Origin: CAVSRC01 sp963743015
GTDB lineage: Bacteria; Pseudomonadota; Alphaproteobacteria; Rhizobiales; Kaistiaceae
Assembly (NCBI GenBank): GCA_963743015.1
Contig: CAVUOD010000007.1
Coordinates: 154,349 to 218,348 of the forward strand
Direction: 5' to 3'
Length of the DNA stretch: 64,000 nucleotides
The number at the start of each line of letters is the position of its first letter. Positions within the stretch are counted from its first letter, which is position 1. Position numbers and translations under genes: made by a program. The notes under the pieces are model-generated. The model was not told where the DNA came from, did not search any database, and saw only the letters and a program-made list of their open reading frames with translations. Shown piece after piece: positions 8,687 to 19,449 of this stretch.

Positions 8687-9325
8687 TCAGCGGGCGCGCC
8701 TGGCGACTTCGCGGGCGATGGCCCGCGCTTCGTCCGCCGCCAGGCTGTTGGGATCGGTTTCCAGCACCGTCAGGCCCTCGCCGATCGAGGCGGCATAGCC
8801 AACCCGGCTGCCGAAGGTGTTGCGCGCCACCGGATGGCCGAGCTTGCCGGCCGCCTCGCTGATCTCGGCGGTGATCAGCGCCCGCGGAACGACGCGATTG
8901 AGGACGAGCAGCGACGGGATTCCCTCCCGGTCGATCATGGCAAGCGTCGGTTCGGTCGCCCACAGGTCCATCGGCGTCGGCTGCACCGGCACCACGACCA
9001 GCGAGGCGACCTGGAGGGCCGGCTTCAGCTCCATGTCGGATTTGGGCGGCGTATCGACGATCACCAGATCATGATTGCGCGCCAGCGTGCGTGCGTCGCG
9101 CCGCGCCCCCCAGCCGCTGGCGGTGCGGAAATCAAGGCCGGTGTCGTCCTCGCCGAGACGCTCCTCGCGCCGCTCGAACCACTGGCCGAGGCTGCCCTGC
9201 GGATCGACGTCGAGCACGGCAACCGACTTGCCGGCGAGCGCATAGGCGACGGCGAGATGGGCGGCGAGCGTCGTCTTTCCTGCCCCGCCTTTCTGCTGCG
9301 CAATCGTGATGATCAAGCCGGCCAT
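8687..9325 (-). CDS. ParA-family ATPase
   Basis: The 212-residue MinD/ParA-type ATPase has the deviant Walker A motif KGGAGKTT at residues 12-19, Walker A' around LVIVDTPP, and a VLNRV-type guanine/base region near residue 150. It is short compared with chromosomal ParA (about 260) and matches the stand-alone ParA-like proteins of alphaproteobacteria that position cargo or plasmids. No parB or parS is visible next to it, so it is an orphan and not part of a chromosome segregation pair. It has no N-terminal DNA-binding domain. The gene looks intact and sits on its own on the minus strand. Confidence 0.85.
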   Translation of the reverse strand: MAGLIITIAQQKGGAGKTTLAAHLAVAYALAGKSVAVLDVDPQGSLGQWFERREERLGEDDTGLDFRTASGWGARRDARTLARNHDLVIVDTPPKSDMELKPALQVASLVVVPVQPTPMDLWATEPTLAMIDREGIPSLLVLNRVVPRALITAEISEAAGKLGHPVARNTFGSRVGYAASIGEGLTVLETDPNSLAADEARAIAREVARRAR

Positions 9326-9433
9326 GCCGCACCCTCCCTGCCCTCGTCGACCTTCTGGGACCTCTTCGTCGTGCCAACTCTAGTCCCGCCATCAAGCCGA
9401 CCGCCACCCCTGCAGCCGAATTGCCGGCACGGT

Positions 9434-9811
9434 TCAGGCCGAATGGCGCCGATGCGCCGTGACGAAGCAGGCGAGGAAGAGCGCGCCGGCGATGGCAAAG
9501 GGCGCGGCGAGCAGGGCATTGACCATCGCCGCATTGGAGAGAAGCAGGAACGGCAGGAGCGCGACGGCAAGGAAGGCCAGGCCGCCGGTGAGCGGCCAGA
9601 ACCAGGCGACGATGAGGACGCCGGCCAGGAACACGCTCGGCATGAGTTGGATCGCGAATGCAACGAGCATCGGCCCGAGCGGCGCGCCAGGTTGAAGCAC
9701 ATCAAGGGCGAAGAGCGAGATGAAGCCGATGGCCGCGACGCCGGCGATGCGTGCCGCCCAGCAGAGCAAGCGCGGTGCCACTGCGTTGCCGTCGCGCCCG
9801 TCCGCGGACAT
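9434..9811 (-). CDS. Four-helix inner membrane protein (DUF7670-like)
   Basis: The 125-residue protein has four hydrophobic segments after a short hydrophilic start (MSADGRDGNAVAP). An F-A-L-D-V motif sits between the first and second, and a histidine-rich tail ends in AHRRHSA. The pattern resembles small uncharacterised integral membrane proteins listed as DUF7670. The ATG at 9811 is chosen because the 15 upstream codons are arginine-rich and unlike the family. No strong ribosome binding site is visible. It follows the protease gene closely in the same direction (4-base gap), so the two are probably cotranscribed. The function is unknown. Confidence 0.6.
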   Translation of the reverse strand: MSADGRDGNAVAPRLLCWAARIAGVAAIGFISLFALDVLQPGAPLGPMLVAFAIQLMPSVFLAGVLIVAWFWPLTGGLAFLAVALLPFLLLSNAAMVNALLAAPFAIAGALFLACFVTAHRRHSA

Positions 9812-9815
9812 CGCT

Positions 9816-10635
9816 TCAGCGGCCTGCCTTGCCGGCCAGCGCCTCGGCCGCCGCAAGGATCGCCGCGTCGGTGGTCAGCGCCGTGGTGACGCTGCCGGCT
9901 TTCTCGCTGTAGGGCGCACCGTGCAGCGCCGGGTCGCGCCATGGGCCGGTGGAGATGGTGATGGCGCGGAAGACCAGACGGCCATCGACGCGCGCCAGAT
10001 GCATGCCGCCCGAGGCGCCGCCGACGGCATCGCAATCGCTGCGATAGAAATTCGTCTTGCCGCTCGATACCGGCACGCGCTTGACCGTGCAGCCGCGCAC
10101 CACCGGCATGGTCGGATCGAGCGTCTCCATGTCCGCCGGGTGGGCGGTGAGCACGATCAGGCGATCGCCGGCGCGCGGGCGTGTCGCTGCCGGCGGGAAC
10201 GGCTCGGCATTCCTGACCGGTGTGGCGAGGCGGACGACTGCCCAATCGTTGTTGGAGCCGGGCTTGGGCGGAAGCGCACCGAAACGGGCGTGTGCCGCGT
10301 CGGTCAGCAGCCGAATCCAGTCGCTGCCCGGTGCCTGCGGGCGGAAGAAGCACTTTTCCGCGCGCCGGCCGTTCTCGAAGAAGGTGTGGGCGGCGGTGAG
10401 CACCAGATCGTTGGCAAGGAACAGCGCCCCGGAGGCGAGCGCCGGCTTTAGCCCCGAAACAGGCGACATGGCCGGAGACGGCGCGGATCCGCGCGATCTC
10501 CTGCGCCGAGAGGCCGAGCTTCGGCCCCAGCGCGGCCAGCGCTTCGCGGTCGTCCGTGCCGATGATGTTGGCGGCGGATGGGGCGGCCCATGCCAGAAAG
10601 GCGACTGCGGCAAGGAGCGTGGCAAAGGGTTTCAT
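9816..10635 (-). pseudogene. Secreted trypsin-like serine protease, one frameshift
   Basis: The product would be a chymotrypsin-fold protease of about 272 residues, exported to the periplasm. The first frame gives a signal peptide (MKPFATLLAAVAFLAWAAPSAA) and about 40 residues of mature protein. The second frame gives the catalytic part with the triad in order: LTAAHTFF (His), NDWAVVRL (Asp) and GGASGG (Ser). The break lies in the GGGG run near 10447 and acts as one inserted base (length 3n+1). Removing one G restores a continuous protein. GAGG precedes the ATG at 10635. With a single lesion in a homopolymer, sequencing error is likely. Confidence 0.8.
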
Positions 10636-10679
10636 CAGGTCGTCACCTCACACTCCGGGCTCACCCGCGAGTCGTCTGG

Positions 10680-10699
10680 ATGCCCGCCTGCGCGGGCAT
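10680..10699. repeat. Short palindromic repeat (GCCCGC/GCGGGC type)
   Basis: ATGCCCGC-CTGC-GCGGGCAT is a perfect 8-bp inverted repeat with a 4-base loop, between divergent genes. It has the form of the dispersed extragenic palindromes common in alphaproteobacterial genomes. Only this copy is seen in the window. Confidence 0.5.
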
Positions 10700-10754
10700 G
10701 AACGGAGGTAGGATACAGCACGAAAAGACCGCCGGACCCAAGCCAATCCACTCC

Positions 10755-11470
10755 ATGAGACCGCTGCTGCATCCGAGCCTCGTCAACGGCCGTTTCGGCG
10801 ATCCGGCGGTCTATGTCGAGCACCTGTTCGCGCGCCAGGCGCTGCTCATCGACCTCGGCGACATCACCGGCCTGCCGGCGCGCAAGATCAACCGCATCGA
10901 CACGGTCTTCGTCTCGCATGACATGTCGACCATTTCATCGGCTTCGACCATCTGCTGCGGATGCTGGTCGGCCGCGACAAGACGGTGTCGCTGTTCGGCC
11001 CGGCGGGCCTGATCGACGGCGTCGCGCGCAAGCTCCACGCGTATACCTGGAACCTGGCCGAGCGCTATGCCGACGACCTCACCTTCGTGGTCAGCGAGGT
11101 CGACCGCTCCCAGGCCATGCGCACGGCGCGGTTCCGCCTGCACGCGCGCTTCGCGGCCGAAGAAATGGCCAGCCGGCGCCTGGAAGACGGTGCTCTCAAC
11201 CGACCCGGAACTCAGCGCCACCGCGGCGGTGCTCGACCACGGCGTGCCCTGCCTCGGCTTCGCTCTGGTGGAACCGGTGCACATCAATGTCTGGAAGACG
11301 CGCCTTGCCGAGCGCGACCTGCCGATCGGCCCGTGGCTCGCCGACCTGAAACGGGCAGTCGTCGCCGGCGCGCCGGACGACTTGCCGATCGAAGTCCGCG
11401 AGCAACCGAGCGCTCCGGTCCTGCGCGAGATGCCGCTCGGGGCCCTGCGCGAGGTGCTGACGCCCGGAAA
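10755..11470 (+). pseudogene. MBL-fold RNase Z-like hydrolase, frameshifted and 3'-truncated
   Basis: The translated blocks MRPLLHPSLVNGRFGDPAVYVEHL, INRIDTVFVSHD, FGPAGLIDGVARKL and LDHGVPCLGFALVEP spell an MBL-fold metallo-hydrolase of the ribonuclease Z/ElaC-like group. The zinc motif HDHVDH should lie at about 10915-10935. It is broken there by loss of one base (GACATG where GACCATG is expected). A second break is near 11175. The reading frame then runs into a 13-C tract at 11471, after which sequence of another gene begins, so the last roughly 100 residues are missing. An abrupt loss at a homopolymer suggests an assembly join. Confidence 0.65.
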
Positions 11471-11483
11471 CCCCCCCCCCCCC
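11471..11483. other. 13-base C homopolymer at an abrupt gene junction
   Basis: Thirteen consecutive C residues separate the truncated end of an MBL-fold gene on the plus strand from the stop-less end of a DUF2277 gene on the minus strand. Both coding regions lose their 3' ends exactly here. This looks like a false join or collapsed region and not natural sequence, though a real deletion cannot be excluded. Confidence 0.55.
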
Positions 11484-11765
11484 ACTAGCCCCCTCCTCTC
11501 TCCCGTAGCGCTGGGCGGCGCGCGCCTTGGCCTTGGCCGCTTCGACGTCGCGGTTGCGCGGCGGAGCGTTGATGACGAGGTCCTCGAGCAGATGGTGGGC
11601 GATGTGCGCCACCTCTTCCACCGCGCGGTTGAAGACCGCCTCGTTGGCCTTGGACGGGTGCGTGAAGCCGCTGATCTTGCGGACGAACTGGAGCGCCGAG
11701 GCGCGGACCTCGTCGTCGGTCGCCGGCGGATCGAAATTGGCAAGCGTACGGATGTTGCGGCACAT
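11484..11765 (-). CDS. DUF2277 family protein, 3' end lost
   Basis: This is a small cytoplasmic protein of the DUF2277 family, usually 85-90 residues. It starts MCRNIRTLANFDPPATDDE and continues FVRKISGFTHPSKANEAVF. It has the family's conserved C-terminal region APPRNRDVEAAKAKARAAQRYG. The ATG at 11765 follows GGAAGGAG at a good distance. The frame has no stop where the family normally ends. It runs into the 13-C tract, and only a shifted frame meets TAG at 11485. The first 85 or so residues are intact, so only the last few codons are uncertain. The function of the family is unknown. Confidence 0.75.
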
Positions 11766-11827
11766 GGGATCAGCTCCTTCCCGAGCGGGGAACCATAGCA
11801 GCGCAGCGCGAAAGCCGCACGCCCGCC

Positions 11828-12358
11828 TCACGGCAGATTGGCGATCGCCGCCTCCGCAATCTGCTTCTCCTCGGCAATCGCCTTGGGACTCGCCGGCACA
11901 TTGCGGCTGACGACCAGCTTGTCGCCGTGGGAGAAGACATGCAGCTGCACCATGACGCTCGAGGTCACCAGGAAGGCAGCATCGCCGACGCCGGAGAAAT
12001 CGGCCACCTTCGGCTTGTCGATGCCGGGCGGCGGCTCGTCCTCGAGGACGGTCTCCTTCTGATCGGCGACTTCGCTGGCGAGATCACGTTGCGGCAGCGC
12101 GCTCGCGATCAGCATGAAGCCGCTGCCCACCGTGCCGCCGTGATAGAGGCACATGCTGACATCGGGCGCCCCACCGCCGGCGTCGACCGGCTTGGCACTG
12201 ATCGGCGTGCCGAGGATCTGGCGGATAAGGTCGGGCGCGACCAGCTTGCAGGCGTCTGGGGCACCGGCAGCCAGCGCCATGCTGGTCCCGGCGGCAATCA
12301 GGCCGGCAGTCATGACGACGGCCGCAGCCGTCGAACGGATCATCGGGGGATTGAGCAT
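11828..12358 (-). CDS. Secreted protein of unknown function (176 aa)
   Basis: The protein begins with an export signal (MLNPPMIRSTAAAVVMTAGLIAAGTSMALA, cleavage near ALAAG). The mature domain contains two cysteines (DACKLV, MCLYHGG) and a pattern D-A-C-x-L-V-x-x-x-x-I-x-x-I-L-G-x-P. This resembles DUF3558-like periplasmic proteins, but I cannot be sure of the family. GAGGAGGG precedes the ATG at 12358, and the open frame extends well upstream without protein-like character. It is transcribed in the same direction as metH2, 119 bases downstream of its end. The function is unknown. Confidence 0.6.
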   Translation of the reverse strand: MLNPPMIRSTAAAVVMTAGLIAAGTSMALAAGAPDACKLVAPDLIRQILGTPISAKPVDAGGGAPDVSMCLYHGGTVGSGFMLIASALPQRDLASEVADQKETVLEDEPPPGIDKPKVADFSGVGDAAFLVTSSVMVQLHVFSHGDKLVVSRNVPASPKAIAEEKQIAEAAIANLP

Positions 12359-12477
12359 GCGGCCCTCCTCAGCAAATCCCGCCGATGCCTGCGCACCGGC
12401 GTTTTCGCTCAGCCCCTGCCACCCGCAAAAGCTAGTGCGTGGGCCCGACAAACGCAAATCCGCCGGCAGACCGGCCC

Positions 12478-15149
<2,672 letters not shown>

Positions 15150-15153
<4 letters not shown>

Positions 15154-16232
15154 GAAGCCAACTCGAAGGGTTCGAGGCCTGACAGCCGCATGGCTGCCGG
15201 CGGATGAGGGATGATGCGCGGCGGAACGCCTTCGACGGCGGCCGCAATGGCGCGGATATGGTCCGGCGTGGTGCCGCAGCAGCCGCCGACGACATTGACG
15301 AAGCCGGCACGCGCGAACTCGCCGAGCATGGCGCTCATCGCCTCCGGGCTCTCGTCATATTCGCCGAACTCGTTGGGGAGCCCCGCATTGGGATAGGCGC
15401 AGACGAGCGCATCGGCGACGCGTGCAATCTCGGCGATATGGGCGCGCATCTCCTTGGCACCCAGCGCGCAGTTGAGCCCGATGGTGAGCGGCCGGCCGTG
15501 GCGCACCGAATACCAGAAGGCGGTCGGCGTCTGGCCCGACAGCGTGCGCCCCGACAGATCGGTGATCGTGCCCGAGATCATGATCGGCAGGCGCTTGCCG
15601 GTCTCGGCAGCGAGCTGCTCGACGGCGACGATGCCCGCCTTGACGTTGAGCGTATCGAAGACCGTCTCGAACAGGATGAAGTCGGCGCCGCCCTCGGCCA
15701 GACCGCGCGCGGCCTCACCATAGGCAACCACCAGATCGTCGAAGGTGATGCTGCGGAAGCCGGGATTGTTGACGTCCGGCGAGATCGAGGCCGAGCGGTT
15801 GGTCGGGCCGATAGCGCCGGCAACGAAGCGCGGCTTGTCCGGAGTCTCGGCGCTCACCTCGTCGGCCGCCGAGCGCGCCAGGCGGGCGCCTTCGCGGTTC
15901 ATCTCGAAGGCCAGGTCTTCCATGCCGTAATCGGCCTGCGCCACCCGCGTCGAGGAGAAGGTGTTGGTCTCGACGATGTCGGCCCCGGCGCGCAGATATT
16001 CGCAGTGGATGGCGCGGATGGTATCCGGCTGCGTCAGGATGAGCAGGTCGTTGTTGCCGCGCAGATCCTTCGGCCAGTCCTTGAAACGCTCGCCGCGGAA
16101 CTGGTCTTCCGTGAAGCGATGCGACTGGATCATCGTGCCCATGGCGCCGTCGAGCACGAGGATGCGCTTGGCGGCGATGGCGCGGAAGCGGGCTTCGACT
16201 TCGGGCTGTGTGGACATGGCGGACGCTTTCAT
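15150..16232 (-). CDS. metH: Methionine synthase homocysteine-binding part
   Basis: The 360-residue homocysteine S-methyltransferase module (TIM barrel) supplies the zinc-activated homocysteine for the cobalamin half encoded just downstream. The zinc ligands are present: C255 in GLNC and C318/C319 in GGCCGTTP. LDGAMGTMIQ near residue 28 is the family start. The ATG at 16232 overlaps the stop of the vapC toxin gene (ATGA). A second ATG at 16217 (MSTQPEVEARF) is the usual-looking N-terminus and may be the true start. The 3' end also overlaps metH2 by ATGA. Translation of metH1 may therefore be coupled to the upstream toxin gene. Confidence 0.92.
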
Positions 16233-16651
16233 TCCCAGGGATTGACCAGCGCGACGCCGATATCGGCAAAATCGCGCGTGTTGCGTGTGACCAGGGTGAG
16301 GTCGTGGACCATGGCAGTGGCAGCGATGAGCGCATCAACCGCGGGCCGCGGCCTGACGCTGGCGAGTTCGCCCCATAGCCGCGCGATCGGCAGATCGACT
16401 GGCAGGATGCGCGGACCGTAGTCGGCCTCGATCGACGCGATCCATGCGTCCAGCCGATCGGCATGGTCCACGTCGTTCCGCCGCTGGAGCACCGCGCCCC
16501 TGCGCAGTTCACCGACGGTCAGCACGCTGATGAACGTGTCCTCTTTGCTGATCGCACGAACGAAGGCGAGCACGCGCGCGTCGGGCTGTCGGCGGTTCAC
16601 TTCCGACAGCACGTTGGTGTCGAAGAGGTAGCCGATATCACTCAAGGTCAA
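16229..16651 (-). CDS. vapC: PIN-domain toxin, VapC family
   Basis: The 140-residue PIN nuclease is a predicted RNA-cleaving toxin of a type II toxin-antitoxin pair. The acidic active-site residues are present: D11 in YLFDTNVLSE, E48 in TVGELRRG, D106 in PAVDALIAATA and the late TRNTRDF block. The start appears to be TTG at 16651, overlapping the end of the antitoxin gene by 14 bases. No ATG or GTG is available. The stop overlaps the ATG of metH1. The gene is intact while its antitoxin is frameshifted, which would be toxic if real, so the antitoxin lesion is suspect. Confidence 0.88.
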   Translation of the reverse strand: MTLSDIGYLFDTNVLSEVNRRQPDARVLAFVRAISKEDTFISVLTVGELRRGAVLQRRNDVDHADRLDAWIASIEADYGPRILPVDLPIARLWGELASVRPRPAVDALIAATAMVHDLTLVTRNTRDFADIGVALVNPWE

Positions 16652-16905
16652 TGTCGCGCCCCGTATCGCTCTTGTCGCGCTCGAGGTCGACGCCTTCCAG
16701 GATCGGGCCGCTGCTCAGCAGGAATTCGACGAAGCTCTTCTTCGGCTTCGCCCTGCCGTTGCTGAGCGCCTCGTATTCGGCTCGCCGACAGCACCACGGC
16801 GCGCGGCTTGCCGTGCTTGGTGATGGTCTGCGGCCCCTCGCTCTGGGCGCGCTCGATCACCTCGCTGAAATGCGTCTTGGCCTGCTGCACCTGCCAGGTC
16901 GTCAT
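16638..16905 (-). pseudogene. Phd/YefM-type antitoxin, one frameshift
   Basis: The first frame gives MTTWQVQQAKTHFSEVIERA followed by ITKHGKPRAVVLSAS, the DNA-binding half of a Phd/YefM antitoxin. After one extra base near 16780 (AGCCGAATAC in place of AGCGAATAC) the second frame gives EYEALSNGRAKPKKSFVEFL and ends GRDIDLE, a normal toxin-binding tail. The restored protein is 88 residues (region length 3n+1). TTGGAG precedes the ATG at 16905. It overlaps vapC by 14 bases and has a perfect inverted repeat just upstream for autoregulation. An intact toxin beside a broken antitoxin argues for a sequencing error. Confidence 0.82.
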
Positions 16906-16917
16906 TGCACATCTCCA

Positions 16918-16961
16918 ATTCTGGTCAGACTGACCACAATATAGGTCGTTCTGACCAGAAT
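16918..16961 (-). promoter_or_regulatory. Inverted-repeat operator of the phd-vapC module
   Basis: ATTCTGGTCAG at 16918-16928 and CTGACCAGAAT at 16951-16961 form a perfect 11-bp inverted repeat. Further GACC/GGTC half-sites lie inside it, and TATATT on the minus strand could be the -10 element. It lies 13 bases before the antitoxin ATG and 21 bases after the end of metF. Position and symmetry are as expected for antitoxin autoregulation, and the site gives the module its own promoter inside the met cluster. Confidence 0.65.
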
Positions 16962-16981
16962 CTATACACCTGCCGGAGTCG

Positions 16982-17893
16982 TCATGCGGCCGCCTCGCTC
17001 GGCGTCGGTCTCGCCGGTCGCACGCCAAGCAGATGGCAGATGGCGTAGACCAGGTCGGCGCGGTTCATGGTGTAGAAGTGGAAGTCGGTGACGCCGCGCT
17101 CGACCAGATCGAGCACCTGCTCGGACGCCACCGCCGCAGCGATCAGTTGGCGCGTATCGGGATCGTCTTCAAGCCCGTCGAAGCGCTCCGCCAGCCATGC
17201 CGGCACGCTCGCCCCCGCCTTGACGGCGAAGCGCGCCGTCTGGGTGAAGTTGGTGACCGGCACGATGCCCGGCACCAGCGGAATGTCGATATGCGCCGCC
17301 GCCAGGCGGTCGCGGAAGGCGTCGAACAGGTCGTTGTCGAAGAAGAACTGGGTGATCGCCCGATCGGCGCCGGCATCGACCTTGCGCTTGAGGTTGTCGA
17401 GTTCGGTCCGCCAGTCCGGGCTCTCCGGGTGGCGCTCGACATAGGCCGACACCGACACTTCGATCTTCGGATAGCGGCGCTTGATCGCCTCCACCAGATC
17501 GCCGGCATGGCCGTAGCCGCCGGGTGTGGGCACATAGGGCGTGCCGAGGCCGGTTTCCGGGTCGCCGCGCAGCGCCACGATATGGCTGACGCCAAGCGCC
17601 GCATAGCGGTCGACCACGCCGTCGAGGTCCTCACGGGTGGCGCCGACACAGGTCAGATGCGCGGCGGGATGGAGGCTGGTTTCGGCAATGATGCGCTTCA
17701 GCGTGGCGTGCGTGCGCTCGCGGGTCGAGCCGCCGGCGCCATAGGTCACCGAGACGAAATGGGGTTCCAGCGGCGCCAGCCGGGCAACGGAGTGCCACAG
17801 GGTCTCCTCCATCTTCTCGGTCTTCGGCGGGAAGAACTCGAACGAGACATTGAGCCCGCTCTCGCCGCGGGCATTGGTCTTGATCTGGGTCAT
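16982..17893 (-). CDS. metF: 5,10-methylenetetrahydrofolate reductase
   Basis: The 303-residue FAD-dependent enzyme reduces methylene-THF to methyl-THF, the methyl donor for methionine synthase. The family start SFEFFPPKTEKMEETL, the FAD/folate region FVSVTYGAGGSTRERT, HIVALRGDP and the late DRAITQFFFDND block are present. The ATG at 17893 shares its A with the stop of the upstream regulator gene (TGATG), so the two are coupled. Downstream follow the phd-vapC module and the two metH genes, so the methyl-donor and methyl-acceptor enzymes sit in one regulon. Length is normal and no lesion is seen. Confidence 0.94.
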   Translation of the reverse strand: MTQIKTNARGESGLNVSFEFFPPKTEKMEETLWHSVARLAPLEPHFVSVTYGAGGSTRERTHATLKRIIAETSLHPAAHLTCVGATREDLDGVVDRYAALGVSHIVALRGDPETGLGTPYVPTPGGYGHAGDLVEAIKRRYPKIEVSVSAYVERHPESPDWRTELDNLKRKVDAGADRAITQFFFDNDLFDAFRDRLAAAHIDIPLVPGIVPVTNFTQTARFAVKAGASVPAWLAERFDGLEDDPDTRQLIAAAVASEQVLDLVERGVTDFHFYTMNRADLVYAICHLLGVRPARPTPSEAAA

Positions 17894-18903
17894 CAGGCCA
17901 CCTCGCGGCTTGCGGCCGGCTCGTCGGCCATTGCCATGCGCTTGTCGCGGGCGAGCAGCAGCGTCACGGTCAGCTTGCCGGACGCATCGTCGCCGGCAGG
18001 CAGATCGCGTGCCGTGACCAGCGCCAGGCCGGCGCCGTCGAGCCACTGACGCACGGCCGAGGGGGCGAAGCCGAGACGGCGATGGGCATGGCGCTCGCGC
18101 AGGAACTCCAGGTCGTGCGGCGCGAAATCGACGATCAGCAGGCGGCCGCCGGGGCGCAGCACGCGCGCGGCTTCGGCGATCGCCCGCTCCGGATCGCTGA
18201 GGAAGTGCAGCACCTGATGCACGGTCACCAGATCGAAGGCATCGCGCGGGAACGGCAGGTGCTGGATGTCGCCGAGGCGCACCTGAGCCTTGGCGATGCC
18301 GGCGCGGTCGAGATTGGCGCGGGCAACCGCCAGCATGTCCGCCGACGCATCGATGCCGACGGCACGGTTGTAGAGCGGGGCGAACAGCTCCAGCAGGCGG
18401 CCGGTGCCGGTACCGAGATCGAGCATCGACTCGAACGGGCGCTCGCCGACGGCCACAACCATCGCCGCCTCGACCGCGGCCTCCGCCACGTGCAGCACAC
18501 GGATCGTGTCCCACTCGCCGGCGTGATCGGCAAAATAGCGTCGTGCCGCTTCCGCGTGCTCCTGCTTGACCGCCGCCAGGAATTCGCGGTCGTGCGCCAG
18601 CACAGGATCGCCGTCATCGATCAGCGCCAGCAGGTCGCCGGCGAAGCGCCGCGCCGGCCCCTGGTCGGTCAGGCGATAGAACACCCAGGCACCCTCCGGA
18701 TAGCGATCGATCAGACCGGCTTCCGCCAGCAGCTTCAGATGGCGCGAAATGCGCGGCTGCGACTGGCCGAGAATGGCGGTGAGGTCCTTCACCGTCAGCT
18801 CGGCCTGACCGAGCAAAGCGAGGATGCGCAGGCGCGTCCTCTCGCCCGCTGCCTTCAGCGCGGTGATGGCGGTATCGACGGCAAGCGGGGCCGCTTCGAC
18901 CAT
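17893..18903 (-). CDS. sahR: ArsR-type regulator fused to a methyltransferase domain (SahR-like)
   Basis: The 336-residue two-domain protein has an ArsR winged helix at residues 10-90 (LGQSQPRISRHLKLLAEAGLI). This is followed by a class I SAM-binding domain with the D-L-G-T-G-T-G motif at 162-168 and the post-motif VLRPGGRLLIVDFAPHD. ArsR-methyltransferase fusions next to methionine genes are known as SahR, which senses S-adenosylhomocysteine and represses methionine-cycle genes. The stop overlaps the metF start, and an AT-rich palindrome lies 25 bases upstream of its start for likely autoregulation. AAAGGA precedes the ATG. No arsenic genes are nearby, which supports the methionine role. Confidence 0.82.
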   Translation of the reverse strand: MVEAAPLAVDTAITALKAAGERTRLRILALLGQAELTVKDLTAILGQSQPRISRHLKLLAEAGLIDRYPEGAWVFYRLTDQGPARRFAGDLLALIDDGDPVLAHDREFLAAVKQEHAEAARRYFADHAGEWDTIRVLHVAEAAVEAAMVVAVGERPFESMLDLGTGTGRLLELFAPLYNRAVGIDASADMLAVARANLDRAGIAKAQVRLGDIQHLPFPRDAFDLVTVHQVLHFLSDPERAIAEAARVLRPGGRLLIVDFAPHDLEFLRERHAHRRLGFAPSAVRQWLDGAGLALVTARDLPAGDDASGKLTVTLLLARDKRMAMADEPAASREVA

Positions 18904-18927
18904 AGGCGCGTTCCTTTCACGCGAGAT

Positions 18928-18943
18928 ATAAAGATATCCTTAT
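18928..18943. promoter_or_regulatory. AT-rich palindrome, probable SahR operator
   Basis: ATAAAGATATCCTTAT is a 16-bp imperfect palindrome (two mismatched positions) in an otherwise GC-rich region, 25 bases upstream of sahR. On the minus strand TTGCCA followed after about 17 bases by TAAGGA would place it over the -10 element, a repressor position. The link to SahR is inferred from position. Confidence 0.5.
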
Positions 18944-19030
18944 GCGTAAATTGAGCCCATGGCAATGGCTCAGTGCTGGCGGGCCGGCCAAGCGATTGCT
19001 ATCATGGATTGATTTTGCGCTTATATAATC

Positions 19031-19042
19031 AACCGATAGGTT
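19031..19042. promoter_or_regulatory. AACC-GATA-GGTT operator candidate before arsR
   Basis: The short inverted repeat AACC-GATA-GGTT lies between a TATAAT box (19024-19029) and the GTG start at 19066. This spacing and shape match autoregulatory sites of ArsR-type repressors. No clear -35 element is seen. Confidence 0.4.
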
Positions 19043-19065
19043 AAATAGCCTCGGGAATAATAACA

Positions 19066-19398
19066 GTGACATCGCTTCCCGCCGTCTTTGATGCCCTCTC
19101 CGACCCCACCCGCCTGGCCATCGTCGAGCGCCTGCTCATCGAAGGCGAGCGTTCCGCCGGCGAGATTGCTGCGCCCTTCCCCATGTCCAAGCCGGCGATC
19201 TCGAAGCACCTGCGCGTGCTCGAAAATGCCGGGCTGATCGAACGCCGGGCCGAACGCCAATGGCGGATGGTGCGCGTGCGTGTCGAGGCGATCCGCGCCG
19301 TCGACGACTGGGTCGGGCACTACCGCCAATTCTGGGACACCCCGCCGGATGCCCACACACCGTTGATTGGCGGCGACGACGACGGCATCGCCCACTGA
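19066..19398 (+). CDS. ArsR/SmtB-family transcriptional regulator
   Basis: The 110-residue winged-helix protein has the ArsR pattern FDALSDPTRLAIVERLL, then AAPFPMSKPAISKHLRVLENAGLI and a beta-wing RRAERQWRMVRVR. No cysteine metal site (ELCVCDL-type) is present, so it belongs to the non-metal SdpR-like subgroup. Members of that group often control an adjacent START/SRPBCC gene, but none is found here. The start is a GTG at 19066, and no ATG precedes the first conserved residues. It is divergent from sahR and precedes the aromatic leader and DAHP synthase by about 50 bases. Whether it regulates them is unknown. Confidence 0.85.
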   Translation: MTSLPAVFDALSDPTRLAIVERLLIEGERSAGEIAAPFPMSKPAISKHLRVLENAGLIERRAERQWRMVRVRVEAIRAVDDWVGHYRQFWDTPPDAHTPLIGGDDDGIAH

Positions 19399-19449
19399 GG
19401 CTCGAACAAGCGGCGTGACAAGCCCGACGATCTCGCCTATAGGACGCTC

